From NCBI RefSeq assembly GCF_019145435.1, contig NZ_JAHSTS010000002.1, positions 744,001 through 808,000 on the forward strand: a DNA stretch of 64,000 nucleotides, written 5' to 3'. Origin of the DNA: Pseudomonas ekonensis (lineage in GTDB: Bacteria; Pseudomonadota; Gammaproteobacteria; Pseudomonadales; Pseudomonadaceae). The position numbers and the translations under genes were made by a program. Within the stretch, counting starts at the first letter, position 1. Each line of letters starts with the position of its first letter. The notes below the pieces were generated by a model. That model searched no databases. It saw nothing but the letters and a program-made list of their open reading frames with translations, and was not told where the DNA came from. This document shows positions 26,821-36,036 of the stretch, in pieces.

Positions 26821-28184
26821 GGCCGCTGCGCGAGCAGGCTCGCTCCCACTGCGGATCGCGGTTCGTCAGGGACGGCCGCGGCCTGGCGGCCGGGCGCCAG
26901 CAACGCGGCGATCGCCGACGGATTGGACGGGAAGTAAAAGTGCACGTAGGACGCGGTCATCCGCCCTTCCCGGTACACGGCCTCGGCACCGCGCCCGCCG
27001 TTGGGGCTCAGGCCACGGGCGATGGGCGTCAGCCCGGTGGTGGTCAGGGAATGGTGGTAGGTGTGGCCGCGCAGCGTGCCTTCCGGCAGTTCGACGGCCT
27101 GCAGGGCCAGCGCCGCCAGACGCTTCTGCATCACCGCATCGCCGCTGAGCAGGCCGGCCAGTTCGGCGCGGGTGCCGCTGACGTCGGTCAGCGAGTCGAG
27201 CAGATAGAGCATGCCGCCGCATTCGGCGAGCAGCGGCTTGCCGGCGGCATGATGGGCGCGGATCGCCTCCAGCATCGGTGTGTTCTGCGCCAGCGCCTCG
27301 TGGTGCAGTTCGGGGTAGCCGCCCGGCAGATAGAGGCTGTCGGCGTCCGGCAGCGCCGCATCGCGGATCGGCGAGAAGAAGCGCAGCTCGGCGCCCATCG
27401 CCCGCAGCAGATCGAGGCTGGCGCCGTAAGTGAAGGCAAACGCCTCGTCCCGGGCGACGGCAATCCGCACGCCTTGCAGCAGGGGCTCGACCTCCAGCGG
27501 CTCGGGGGCGGCGAATTCGACCGGCGGCGGCAGCGCGACCTCGCAGCTGTCCGCCAGGGCCTGCGCAGCGGCGTCGAGGCGCAGGTCCAGGTCATTGAGC
27601 TCGCTGGCCTGCACCAGGCCCAGATGACGGCTCGGCAGCTCGATCCCGGTTTCCCGGGACAGCGCGCCGTACCAGCGCAGGCCTTCGGTGAGGCTGCCCT
27701 CCAGCAATTGCGCATGGCGCACGGTGCCGACGCGGTTGGCCAGCACCCCGGCGAACGGCAGGTCCGGCTGATAGCGCGCCAGGCCCAGGGCCAGCGCACC
27801 GAAGGTCTGGGCCATGGCGGTGCCGTCGATCACGCCCAGCACCGGCACACCGAAATGCCGCGCCAGGTCGGCGCTGGACGGCGTGCCGTCGAACAGGCCC
27901 ATGACGCCTTCGATCAGGATCAGATCCGCTTCGGCGGCGGCTTCCCACAACAGGCGGCGGCTTTCCTGCTCGCCGACCATCCACATGTCCAACTGGTAGA
28001 CCGGCGCACCGCTGGCGCGCTCGAGGATCATCGGGTCGAGAAAGTCCGGGCCGCACTTGAACACCCGCACCTTGCGCCCGTGATTGCGGTGCAGGCGGGC
28101 CAGCGCGGCGGTGACGGTGGTCTTGCCCTGGCCCGAGGCCGGCGCTGCGATCAGCACCGCCGGGCAGTGACGAGACTGGTTCAA
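26817..28184 (-). CDS. cobB: Cobyrinate a,c-diamide synthase (TTG start, REP-derived tail)
   Basis: A 455-aa enzyme: P-loop IAAPASGQGKTTVTA near residue 10-25, the NTP/ligand part with KCGPDFLDPMIL, and a C-terminal class I glutaminase with the nucleophile in LLAECGGMLYLLDS. It amidates cobyrinate at a and c. The only start that keeps the P-loop is TTG at 28184, overlapping the cobO stop (TTGA). The last twelve residues, [12 protein letters not shown], are the translation of a REP unit (26829-26850). Also called cbiA. Confidence 0.93.
   Translation of the reverse strand: MNQSRHCPAVLIAAPASGQGKTTVTAALARLHRNHGRKVRVFKCGPDFLDPMILERASGAPVYQLDMWMVGEQESRRLLWEAAAEADLILIEGVMGLFDGTPSSADLARHFGVPVLGVIDGTAMAQTFGALALGLARYQPDLPFAGVLANRVGTVRHAQLLEGSLTEGLRWYGALSRETGIELPSRHLGLVQASELNDLDLRLDAAAQALADSCEVALPPPVEFAAPEPLEVEPLLQGVRIAVARDEAFAFTYGASLDLLRAMGAELRFFSPIRDAALPDADSLYLPGGYPELHHEALAQNTPMLEAIRAHHAAGKPLLAECGGMLYLLDSLTDVSGTRAELAGLLSGDAVMQKRLAALALQAVELPEGTLRGHTYHHSLTTTGLTPIARGLSPNGGRGAEAVYREGRMTASYVHFYFPSNPSAIAALLAPGRQAAAVPDEPRSAVGASLLAQRP
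26829..26850. repeat. REP unit inside the 3' end of cobB
   Basis: GCGAGCAGGCTCGCTCCCAC is a standard REP core lying within the coding strand of cobB and ending 9 bp before the bluB start. It encodes VGASLLA on the minus strand. Confidence 0.9.
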
Positions 28185-28792
28185 AGTTCGACGCCTTTCT
28201 GCGCTTTGATCCCGGCCTGGAAGGCGTGCTTGACCATGCCCATCTCCGTGACGGTATCGGCCATCTCGATCATTTCCGGCTTGGCCGCGCGCCCCGTGAC
28301 CACCACGTGCTGCATCGACGGACGGGCCTGCAGATCGCTGAGCACCTGGTCGAGGTCAAGGTAGCCGTGCTTGAGGGCGATGTTCAGTTCGTCGAGCACC
28401 ACCAGCCCGATGGACGGATCGCGCAGCATCTGCCGGGAGACCTCCCACGCGGCTTCGGCGGCGGCGATGTCGCGCTGACGGTCCTGGGTTTCCCAGGTGA
28501 AACCTTCGCCCATCACATGAAAACGCACCTGCTCGGGGAATCGGCGAAAAAACAGTTCCTCGCCCGTGCTGTTGCGGCCCTTGATGAACTGCACCACGCC
28601 GCACTGCATGCCGTGGCCCATGGCGCGGGCAAGCATGCCGAACGCCGAGCTGCTCTTGCCCTTGCCGTTGCCGGTGAGCACCAGCAACAGGCCGCATTCG
28701 TTCGGCGAATTGGCGATGCGCTCGTCGATCACGGCTTTTTTGCGCTGCATGCGCGCCAGGTGGCGCTCGTCACGCTCGGTGGTGTCAGTCAT
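28181..28792 (-). CDS. cobO: Cob(I)yrinic acid a,c-diamide adenosyltransferase
   Basis: A 203-aa CobA/CobO-type enzyme with the P-loop LTGNGKGKSSSAFG at about residues 36-49 and VVLDELNIALKHGYLD. It transfers the adenosyl group from ATP to cobalt. First gene of the operon, about 100 nt after the cobalamin riboswitch. The ATG at 28792 was chosen; an earlier in-frame ATG at 28963 lies in the riboswitch and must be an artefact. Confidence 0.96.
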   Translation of the reverse strand: MTDTTERDERHLARMQRKKAVIDERIANSPNECGLLLVLTGNGKGKSSSAFGMLARAMGHGMQCGVVQFIKGRNSTGEELFFRRFPEQVRFHVMGEGFTWETQDRQRDIAAAEAAWEVSRQMLRDPSIGLVVLDELNIALKHGYLDLDQVLSDLQARPSMQHVVVTGRAAKPEMIEMADTVTEMGMVKHAFQAGIKAQKGVEL

Positions 28793-28884
28793 GGGGGAGC
28801 TCTCCGTTGAGGCTGGGTAACGGCGGGCGGGCACAAGAATAGACGGCGGCAAGCCTGGCATCGCCCACCGTGATGCCGTTGGAT

Positions 28885-29095
28885 GGATCAGGCCGGTCTC
28901 CGGGCTCATGAGCGGCGCAAGGCCAGGCTGCGCGCCTTCCCGCGTCTTCGGACGCAGTGGCATCAGGCACAGCTTTCACTCATTTACCGTTGCGGGGGCA
29001 GCGCCGGGATCGCGGTCGCTCCACTGTGGACATGCGACCCTCACCGGCTTCCCTGTTTCACTCTGTCGACAGCCGCCACAGAGCACCTGAAACAA
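28885..29095 (-). promoter_or_regulatory. Cobalamin riboswitch
   Basis: Read on the minus strand: GGGAAGCCGGTGAG (29053-29040) opens the aptamer, then GCTGCCCCCGCAACGGTAA (about 29002-28984), GATGCCACTGCGTCC and CGGGAAGG, and the B12 box AGCCCGGAGACCGGCC (28906-28891). These are the standard parts in the standard order. It would switch off the cob operon when adenosylcobalamin is plentiful. Confidence 0.95.
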
Positions 29096-29102
29096 GCCGC
29101 GA

Positions 29103-29131
29103 AGGTTAGAGGGTTGGGGGTGGAGCGTCAA
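29103..29131 (-). promoter_or_regulatory. Sigma-70-type promoter of the cob operon
   Basis: Minus strand TTGACG (29131-29126), 17-bp spacer, TAACCT (29108-29103). A start near 29096 would put the cobalamin riboswitch at the 5' end of the transcript, which supports the assignment. Confidence 0.65.
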
Positions 29132-29271
29132 ATGAAGCGGGGCTGCGGCGACGAAAAAATGCCGCCGATCAATTAACTGACGCCAATCTTGTGCCACACT
29201 GCCATGAGTGATATCAAAGAGCCATGCTTTTTGACTGCAGAGAGCACATCACAATAACAAGGGAGAGCACC

Positions 29272-29856
29272 ATGCAAGGCATGATCATCAGCAATCCGCG
29301 GCTGGAATTCCTGCGCCCGGTGCTGGAACGCTGGTTTGACTGTATCGACCGCTACAACACCGTGCGCGGCGACAACGACACCCCCTACTGGCACGACGAA
29401 AAGGCCAACCTGGGCCTGCTCTCCGCCGCCGCGTGGATGGCCGAGCTGGTGACGCTGCGCGACACCGCCACCCGCAAGCAGAACGAGGACGGCGAACGCA
29501 ACGCCCGCGCCGACCTGTTCCTGGCCGGCACCGACGACCGTGCCTACATCCAGGCCACCCAGCGCTGGCCCCGGGTCAACAGCCTCAACCTGACCCAGGC
29601 GCTGCACGACATCACCAGCGACGCCAAGCGCATCAGCTACGCCAGCGACCTCAAGCTCGGCTGCCTGTTCGTTTCGCCGCAGAAGGCCCAGCACAGCGCC
29701 AGCCCCGAAGAGCTTCAGGACATGGTCGACGACCTGCAGAAGGAACACACCTGTGCCGTGGCCTGGTACTTCCCTTACGCCTACCGCAAATTGCGCAGCG
29801 AAGCGGGCAACTACCACCCCGGCATCGCCGTGCTGTTCAAGGAGGCCCGCGGCTGA
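29272..29856 (+). CDS. Hypothetical protein, divergent from the cob operon
   Basis: A 194-aa soluble, acidic/basic mixed protein starting MQGMIISNPRLEFLRPVLER. It has no signal peptide and no motif I recognise. Codon use matches neighbours. The chosen ATG (29272) follows AGGGAG; an upstream in-frame ATG (29224) is poorly placed. Divergent from cobO with the riboswitch and promoter between, so the two promoters are close. Function unknown. Confidence 0.8.
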   Translation: MQGMIISNPRLEFLRPVLERWFDCIDRYNTVRGDNDTPYWHDEKANLGLLSAAAWMAELVTLRDTATRKQNEDGERNARADLFLAGTDDRAYIQATQRWPRVNSLNLTQALHDITSDAKRISYASDLKLGCLFVSPQKAQHSASPEELQDMVDDLQKEHTCAVAWYFPYAYRKLRSEAGNYHPGIAVLFKEARG

Positions 29857-29922
29857 GCGCTTGAACCATCGGGGTCGCCCATGCCTCTATGATTGGGAAT
29901 GCATTCATAGGGAAGACAAGCA

Positions 29923-31236
29923 ATGCGCAAGCCCCCGTTCATTTTCGTCATCGCGGTTGCCGCAGGCCTTGCCGCCTGCGGCGAAACCTCAAGCCTGCAA
30001 GTCTCCGACGGCACCGGCCCGTCGCCCAAACTGCCCGAACCGAACAAGACCCTGATCCCGACGGTGCACATCGCCCCGGCGGTGGGCTGGCCGAGCGGCG
30101 CCAAACCGACGCCGGCGGCAGGCACCCGGGTGGCGGCGTTCGCCGAAAACCTCGACCACCCGCGCTGGCTCTACGTGCTGCCCAACGGCGACGTGCTGGT
30201 GGCGGAGACCAACGCTCCGCCCAAACCCGATGACGGCAGCGGCCTGAAGGGCTGGATCACCAAAAAGGTCATGGGCCGCGCCGGCGCCGGCGTGCCGAGC
30301 GCGAACCGCATCACCCTGCTGCGCGACGCCGATCATGACGGCGTGGCGGAAACCCGCACGGTCTTCCTGCAAAACCTCAACTCGCCGTTCGGCATGACCC
30401 TGGTCGGCAACGACCTGTATGTCGCCGACACCGATCGCCTGCTGCGCTTTGACTACGAACCCGGCGCGACCGAAATCAAGTCGCAACCGATCAAAGTCAC
30501 CGACCTGCCCGGCGGCACGCTGAACCACCACTGGACGAAGAACGTCATCGCCAGCCAGGACGGCAGCAAGCTCTACGTCACCGTCGGTTCGAACAGCAAC
30601 GTCGGCGAAAACGGCCTGGATCAGGAACAAGGCCGGGCTGCCATCTGGGAGGTGGACCGCGCCACGGGCAACCACCGCATCTTCGCTTCGGGCATCCGCA
30701 ACCCCAATGGCCTGGCTTGGGAACCGCGAACCGGCGCCTTGTGGACGGCCGTCAACGAGCGCGACGAAATTGGCAGCGACCTGGTGCCCGACTACATCAC
30801 CTCAGTCATGGACGGCGGCTTCTATGGCTGGCCGTTCAGCTACTACGGTCAGCACGTCGACGTGCGCGTGCAGCCGCAGAACATGGATCTGGTGGCGAAG
30901 GCCATCGCCCCTGACTACGCCGTCGGCCCCCACACCGCTTCGCTGGGCCTGGCCTTCGCCGAAGGCAACCGACTGCCGGCGGCATTCAAGGAAGGAGCGT
31001 TCATCGGACAGCACGGCTCATGGAACCGCAAGCCCCTCAGCGGCTACAAGGTGATCTTCGTTCCGTTCGCCAACGGCAAGCCGAACGGCGCACCGGTGGA
31101 TGTGCTGACCGGATTCCTCGACAAGGACGAGAACGCCATGGGCCGCCCGGTGGGCGTGGCGGTCGACCGGCAAGGCGGCCTGCTGGTGGCCGACGACGTG
31201 GGGAACAAAGTGTGGCGCGTGTCTGCGGCCCGGTGA
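29923..31236 (+). CDS. PQQ-type sugar/sorbosone dehydrogenase family lipoprotein
   Basis: A 437-aa lipoprotein (lipobox LAAC, C19). The rest is a beta-propeller of the sorbosone dehydrogenase/soluble glucose dehydrogenase family, with [45 protein letters not shown] and [16 protein letters not shown]. Such enzymes oxidise sugar or related aldehydes with PQQ in the periplasm. The substrate and even cofactor use are not proven by sequence. A REP pair follows; no PQQ genes are near. Confidence 0.88.
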   Translation: MRKPPFIFVIAVAAGLAACGETSSLQVSDGTGPSPKLPEPNKTLIPTVHIAPAVGWPSGAKPTPAAGTRVAAFAENLDHPRWLYVLPNGDVLVAETNAPPKPDDGSGLKGWITKKVMGRAGAGVPSANRITLLRDADHDGVAETRTVFLQNLNSPFGMTLVGNDLYVADTDRLLRFDYEPGATEIKSQPIKVTDLPGGTLNHHWTKNVIASQDGSKLYVTVGSNSNVGENGLDQEQGRAAIWEVDRATGNHRIFASGIRNPNGLAWEPRTGALWTAVNERDEIGSDLVPDYITSVMDGGFYGWPFSYYGQHVDVRVQPQNMDLVAKAIAPDYAVGPHTASLGLAFAEGNRLPAAFKEGAFIGQHGSWNRKPLSGYKVIFVPFANGKPNGAPVDVLTGFLDKDENAMGRPVGVAVDRQGGLLVADDVGNKVWRVSAAR

Positions 31237-31259
31237 ATCTCCGAGACCCCAAAAACCAC

Positions 31260-31350
31260 TGTAGGAGCGAGCCTGCTCGCGATGGCGGTCTGTCAGCTGA
31301 CCTGGAAGTCGGCTGGGCGGACACCATCGCGAGCAGGCTCGCTCCTACAG
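31260..31350. repeat. Inverted REP pair (REPIN)
   Basis: GTAGGAGCGAGCCTGCTCGC (31261-31280) faces its near-perfect reverse complement GCGAGCAGGCTCGCTCCTAC (31329-31348). The matching AGGAG/CTCCT change in both arms shows that they evolved together. Confidence 0.92.
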
Positions 31351-31363
31351 GTCGTCTTGGCGG

Positions 31364-31900
31364 CTAAGGGTTGTGCGCCAGGTGCTCCGGCTGCAGGACG
31401 CGCTTGGCGCTCAGGTACGCCTTCTGCCAATAGGCCTTGGACAAGCTGTCCAGCTTCACCGTGCCGCCGGTGGCCGGCGCATGGACGAAGCGCCCTTCCC
31501 CGACATAGATCCCCGCATGGCTGACCTGGGAGCCGCCGTTGGTGGCGAAGAAAATCAGGTCGCCGGTCTGCAGCCCTTCCTTGCCGACGTTCGGCGCCTG
31601 CATCACGATCATCTCCCGCGTGGAACGCGGCAAGGAGATGCCGGCGGCGTCGCGGTAGACGAAGCCGATCAGGCCACTGCAATCGAAGCCCGAGTCCGGC
31701 GTGTTGCCGCCCCAGCGATAAGGCGTGCCGACCAGGCCGAGCGCGCGGAACAGCACGTCTTCGGCAGCCGGAGAAAAGTTTTGGGAGGAGCCGAACACGA
31801 TCGGCGTGCGCACCACCGGCGCGGGCGGCGGCGTGCGGCTGGCGCAGCCGCTGAGCAGCGCTGCGAACATCATCAAGGCGAGGCGGGCCGACATCGTCAT
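31364..31900 (-). CDS. NlpC/P60 (C40) peptidase lipoprotein, short form
   Basis: A 178-aa lipoprotein (lipobox LSGC, C19) with a C-terminal NlpC/P60 cell-wall endopeptidase domain. Catalytic residues are C74 in SGFDCSGLIGF and H128 in QVSHAGIYVG, with a further polar residue after FVHAP. It cuts peptidoglycan peptide crosslinks or stems. It lies 218 bp downstream of a larger paralogue in the same direction; both share RYRFGG/YRWGGN and REM repeats, so they are a duplicated pair. Confidence 0.9.
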   Translation of the reverse strand: MTMSARLALMMFAALLSGCASRTPPPAPVVRTPIVFGSSQNFSPAAEDVLFRALGLVGTPYRWGGNTPDSGFDCSGLIGFVYRDAAGISLPRSTREMIVMQAPNVGKEGLQTGDLIFFATNGGSQVSHAGIYVGEGRFVHAPATGGTVKLDSLSKAYWQKAYLSAKRVLQPEHLAHNP

Positions 31901-31950
31901 AAGCAGAACATCCTGATCTGGCTGCGGCTTTCACTGCCGATTCGACAGAA

Positions 31951-31984
31951 AACAAAACCGCCTGCGTCGGGACGCAGGCGGTTT
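31951..31984 (-). terminator. Intrinsic terminator after the long NlpC gene
   Basis: AAACCGCCTGCGTC and GACGCAGGCGGTTT form a 14-bp stem with the loop GG. On the minus strand it is followed by TTTTGTTTTC. Its place, 135 bp past the upstream paralogue's stop, separates the two genes. Confidence 0.85.
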
Positions 31985-32118
31985 GCCATCAAAGTAGATC
32001 AGAATTCTAGCGGCTACGCGGCAAACTTCAAGTAAGACTTTAACTTCACCTTGTAAAGTTTACGTCTACTGACTGGCCGCGACCGTTTGTCGCCACGAAC
32101 GCGGCGACAAGGGAGGCA

Positions 32119-32736
32119 TCACTTGCGGGCGGTGACCACGGTCGGCGCCATCGCCAAGGCGCGCTTGGCCTCGATGAAGGACTTGCTCCAGTAGCTGTCA
32201 CCCAGGCTGTCGATGCGCACACCGCCGCTGCGGCGGCTGCTGGAGTGGATGAACTGGTTGTCGCCCAGGTAGATGCCTGCGTGGCTCACACGGCCGCGAC
32301 GGCCGTTGGTGGCGAAGAACAGCAGGTCACCCGGCTCGAGGTTGCCGCGCGAGACTTGCGGGGCATCCACGTTGATCATTTCGCGGGTGGAGCGTGGCAG
32401 GTTCATGCCGGCCTCTTCGCGGAAGAGGTAGCCGATGAAACCGCTGCAATCGAAGCCGGCTTCGGAGGTGCCGCCGAAACGGTAACGGGTACCGATCAGG
32501 GACATGCCGCGCTCAAGGATGCTGTCGGCCAGGACCGGCAGTTGGTAAGGCTTCTTGCCGTTGAAGTCGGCCAGTTCCTTTTCGGTGTCCAGCTCTTCCT
32601 GGTAAATGACGGAAGACTGAGCGGTAGCGGAATTCTTGTACTGCTGTTGCTGCTCTTGAACAGGTGAATGAGCAGCGCAACCGAACAGCAGGGTGACGAG
32701 TGCGAGAGGCACGAGGGGTGCGAAGCGCTTTAGCAT
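32119..32736 (-). CDS. NlpC/P60 (C40) peptidase lipoprotein, long form
   Basis: A 205-aa lipoprotein (lipobox FGC, C20) with a Gln-rich linker (residues 25-35) and a C40 peptidase domain: C97 in AGFDCSGFIGYLF and H152 in RVSHAGIYLGDN. It is the longer of two adjacent paralogues. The start was set to the ATG at 32736; a GTG at 32742 is also in frame. The upstream region holds no strong ribosome site, so translation may be weak. Sequence cannot tell which crosslink it cuts. Confidence 0.9.
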   Translation of the reverse strand: MLKRFAPLVPLALVTLLFGCAAHSPVQEQQQQYKNSATAQSSVIYQEELDTEKELADFNGKKPYQLPVLADSILERGMSLIGTRYRFGGTSEAGFDCSGFIGYLFREEAGMNLPRSTREMINVDAPQVSRGNLEPGDLLFFATNGRRGRVSHAGIYLGDNQFIHSSSRRSGGVRIDSLGDSYWSKSFIEAKRALAMAPTVVTARK

Positions 32737-32959
32737 GGGCACGACCGTGGCTGAAGTTGTAAAGAAGCCGAGACTATGCCCGCTATCGGCCTCATTTGCA
32801 AATTCAATCGATCTTTTTGTGACTTCCCGGTTTCTCGTTTACATCTAAGCGCTTAAGCCTATTTGAATCGATACGCAGCCTGAGCAGCGCTCAGGAAAGC
32901 GGGTTTTCTGGCGCCTGAAATCTGCCGAACCGGGCTGAAAGCCGCGGCCTTGAAGGCTT

Positions 32960-33664
32960 TCACCAGCCCAGGGTTTCTTTCAGGAAAGGGATGGTCAACT
33001 TGCGCTGGGCCTGCAGCGAAGCCTGGTCGAGCTGCTCCAGCAGGTCGAACAGCGCGCTCATGCTGCGGGTGCCCCGGGTCAGGATGAAATGGCCGACTTC
33101 GTCGGTCAGGTGCAGGCCACGGCGGGATGCGCGCAATTGCAATGCACGCAGCTTGTCTTCATCGGAAAGGGGGCGCATCTGGAACACCAGCGCCAGGGTC
33201 AGGCGGGATTTCAGGTCGGCCAGCTTCACCGGCAGTTCGCGAGGAGACGTCGAGGCGGCGATCAACAAGCGCCGGCCGCTGTCGCGCAGGCGGTTGAACA
33301 GGTGAAACAGCGCCTCTTCCCAGTCCGCCTTGCCCGCCACCGCTTGCAGGTCGTCCAGACAAACCAGTTCGTACTGCTCAAGGTGATCGAGGATCTCGAT
33401 GCCGCGGTCCATCAGCTCCGCCAGCGGCAGGTAGACCGCCGGCTCCCCCATCTGCTCGAAACGCAGGCAGGCGGCCTGCAACAGATGCGTACGCCCTACC
33501 CCATGCTTGCCCCACAGATAGATCAGGCTTTCGGTCCAACCGGCGTCGGCTTCGCAGAGGCGCTCGACATAGCCGAGTGCAGCGGCATTGGCGCCTGGGT
33601 AGTAGTTGATGAAGGTGGCGTCGTCACGCAGACGCACACCTAGGGGCAGCTGAATCGGTTTCAT
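32960..33664 (-). CDS. hda: DnaA regulatory inactivator Hda
   Basis: A 234-aa DnaA-like AAA+ protein. The Walker A region WGKHGVGRTHLLQA has Arg where Lys is common after GVG, and Walker B is in LVCLDDLQAVAG. The RMRPLSDEDKLRALQLRA region and the C-terminal TRSMSALFDLLEQLDQAS helices also match. With the beta clamp it drives ATP hydrolysis on DnaA to stop re-initiation. The clamp-binding motif MKPIQLPLGV is at the N-terminus. It shares orientation and neighbours with the permease and purM region. Confidence 0.95.
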   Translation of the reverse strand: MKPIQLPLGVRLRDDATFINYYPGANAAALGYVERLCEADAGWTESLIYLWGKHGVGRTHLLQAACLRFEQMGEPAVYLPLAELMDRGIEILDHLEQYELVCLDDLQAVAGKADWEEALFHLFNRLRDSGRRLLIAASTSPRELPVKLADLKSRLTLALVFQMRPLSDEDKLRALQLRASRRGLHLTDEVGHFILTRGTRSMSALFDLLEQLDQASLQAQRKLTIPFLKETLGW

Positions 33665-33873
33665 GCTGACTGAACGGTCCCCGAGGAACCATTAGTGACC
33701 TCTGTGTAAAGTGTGCGAAGTTTATACCCGTGAAGCGGAGCGCACAATCCGACAGACCCCAAGCAAAATCAAAGGTTTGCGTTAACACCTTGGTTTCATG
33801 GCAGTTTCTCTGGCGGCTGCGCCTGCATGAGCCGGGCCAACCCGGCGATCCGCCGGGCAGCCCGCCGCTCGCG

Positions 33874-34947
33874 TCACAATTCAGGTTCGTCCACGCCGCT
33901 GTAGATCTCCGAGTCCTTGTACAGGTCATGGACATGCCGCACCAGCACCATGATCACCGCCGCCACCGGCAACGCCAGGAGCACGCCGGTGAAGCCGAAC
34001 AGCTCGCCGCCGGCCAGGATCGCAAAGATCACCGCCACCGGATGCAGGCCGATCCGGTCCCCCACCAGCAACGGCGTCAGCACCATCCCTTCCAGCGCCT
34101 GCCCGACCATGAACACCGCGACGATCCCGATCATCGGATACAGCTCGCCGCCGAACTGGAACAGCCCGGCGATCAACGCCGAACCGATGCCGATCACGAA
34201 GCCCATGTACGGCACGATCGCCGCCAGCCCCGCAATCAGGCCGATCAACAGGCCCAGCTCCAGGCCGACGATCATCAGGCCCGCCGCGTAGATCACGCCC
34301 AACGCCACCATCACCAGCAACTGACCGCGCACGAACGCGCCCAGCACCTCATGACACTCGCCGGCCAGGGCCACCATGCGCTCCTCCCGGTCACGGGGCA
34401 GCAGGCTGCGGATCTTGGCCATCATCACGTCCCAGTCCCGCAGCAGGTAAAAACTCACCACCGGGATCAGCACCAGGTTCGCCAACCAGCCGATCAACGC
34501 CAGGCTCGACGCCGTCGCCTGCGTCAGCACGGCACCGACGATGTCGGTGGTCTGCCCGACGTGCTCACTGATCGCCGCCTTGACCTTGTCGAACTTCCAG
34601 AACCCTTCCGCCAGCCCCAGCTTCGCCTGCGCCCACGGCAAAGCGGTGTGCTGCAGCCAGTCGAGCATCTGCGGCGCCAGCTCATACAGGCGCAACAGTT
34701 GCCTGGCCAGCATCGGCACCAGCACCAGCAACAGCGTGGTCACGATCAAGGTAAAGAGCGCGAACACCGCGATCACGCCCCAGGTGCGGGACAGCCCGAT
34801 CCGCTCCAGACGGTCCACCAGCGGGTCGAACAGGTACGCGAGCAGCAATGCCACCAGGAACGGCGTAAGGATCGGGTGCAGCAACCAGACGAACGCACAC
34901 AACAGGGCCACCCCGCCCAACCAGAACCAACGCCGCGTATCGGCCAT
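33874..34947 (-). CDS. AI-2E family / PerM-type permease
   Basis: A 357-aa membrane protein with about eight helices, two of them long pairs. The typical regions VWLLHPILTPFLVALLLAYLFDPLVDRLE and GELFGFTGVLLALPVAAV (C-terminal) are present. Family members export AI-2 or act in Na+/K+ transport; the role here is not known. GGAG lies 6 nt before the ATG at 34947; an ATG at 34959 is in frame but less well placed. Confidence 0.9.
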   Translation of the reverse strand: MADTRRWFWLGGVALLCAFVWLLHPILTPFLVALLLAYLFDPLVDRLERIGLSRTWGVIAVFALFTLIVTTLLLVLVPMLARQLLRLYELAPQMLDWLQHTALPWAQAKLGLAEGFWKFDKVKAAISEHVGQTTDIVGAVLTQATASSLALIGWLANLVLIPVVSFYLLRDWDVMMAKIRSLLPRDREERMVALAGECHEVLGAFVRGQLLVMVALGVIYAAGLMIVGLELGLLIGLIAGLAAIVPYMGFVIGIGSALIAGLFQFGGELYPMIGIVAVFMVGQALEGMVLTPLLVGDRIGLHPVAVIFAILAGGELFGFTGVLLALPVAAVIMVLVRHVHDLYKDSEIYSGVDEPEL

Positions 34948-34983
34948 GTAAAACTCCATTGCTTTTATATAGGAAAGAACGAC

Positions 34984-36036
34984 TTACCAGCGAAACCGCA
35001 GGGCCGGAACCGCCGGGGCCGCCGCCGGAACGGGAGCCGCGCCCGGCACCGTCGGCTGGGGAGCCGCCGCAGGCGTCGGCGCCTCGGCCGGCAGCTCCTG
35101 CAGCTTCGCCAGCGCCAGTTGCGCACGCAGCTGATCGGCGCTGCCGTTGACCCGGTACACGATGCGATCGGCATCGACACTCTGCAGGCGCACGCCAAAC
35201 GGTTCGAGCAAGCGCATCAGGGCGGCGTAATGCTCAAGGTTCATGCCCTGCACGTCCACGGTCTGCTGGCCCGACGCCCCGGGCCTGGCAACGAAGCGCG
35301 GCGCCAACCGCCCGGCGACCGCCAGCATGACCGCATCGGCCACCGCCGCCTGATCGGCGCCCTGCACGCTGCCCGCCTCCTTTTGGTCGCCGAGCCACAA
35401 GTGCCATTTGGCTTGCCACTGGCCGCCCTCCTCGCGGGCATGCACCGCCAGCAAGGCGTCGGCGCCGTAGCGCTCCGACGCGCCGCGCAACGGCGCCGGG
35501 TCGGTGCCCTCCAGGGTCGGCGCGGTGGCCACCAGCTGTTCGCTCAGATCCGCCAGCGGCAAGCGCAGCGGCAGGCCGCGGTGCTGGGCCGCCCGGCGCA
35601 ACGGCGCGGCACTGGCCTGGCCGTCGCCCACCAGGCTCGAACCTTCGGCGGAATCGTTCAGCCACCAGCCCAGGATCGAAGGGCGGTTGGCGCCCCACAA
35701 CGACAGGCCCGCACGGCGCAACGCCTGCTCTGTGGTGCCCGGGTCGAAATCGACTTTCAGCACCTCCGGCGGCCCCGCGTCGAAACCGTACTGGCTGATG
35801 ATCTGCTGCGGATCCTTGCGGATCGCCGCCAGCCCCGGATTCTGCGGTGCCTTCGGATCCCCCGTCAGGCGCAGCACGAGGGTGTCCAGCGCCGCCTGCG
35901 TGGCGCGGTCGCGCTCCTCGGGCGCCTGACCGCTGACCGGCTCGCGCACCTGATACAGGCCTTTGAGGTTTTCGGCGTGGCTCGCCAGGCTGACCAGAGA
36001 CAGACAGCCCACAAACAGCAATTTGCAAAGACGCAT
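34984..36036 (-). CDS. DUF2066 domain protein, exported
   Basis: A 350-aa protein with a signal peptide (cleavage after SLASHA/EN, residue about 24) and a Pro/Ala-rich C-terminal tail (PTPAAAPQPTVPGAAPVPAA). The central DUF2066 region is the only recognised part, and function is unknown. The gene lies between the permease and purM, a placing conserved in Pseudomonas. The start MRLCKLLFVG (36036) has the signal peptide; longer in-frame starts at 36126 lack it. Confidence 0.85.
   Translation of the reverse strand: MRLCKLLFVGCLSLVSLASHAENLKGLYQVREPVSGQAPEERDRATQAALDTLVLRLTGDPKAPQNPGLAAIRKDPQQIISQYGFDAGPPEVLKVDFDPGTTEQALRRAGLSLWGANRPSILGWWLNDSAEGSSLVGDGQASAAPLRRAAQHRGLPLRLPLADLSEQLVATAPTLEGTDPAPLRGASERYGADALLAVHAREEGGQWQAKWHLWLGDQKEAGSVQGADQAAVADAVMLAVAGRLAPRFVARPGASGQQTVDVQGMNLEHYAALMRLLEPFGVRLQSVDADRIVYRVNGSADQLRAQLALAKLQELPAEAPTPAAAPQPTVPGAAPVPAAAPAVPALRFRW

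Noticed and set aside
28883..29176. Small frames over the cobalamin riboswitch
   Set aside because: The conserved riboswitch parts explain the sequence; frames lack ribosome sites.
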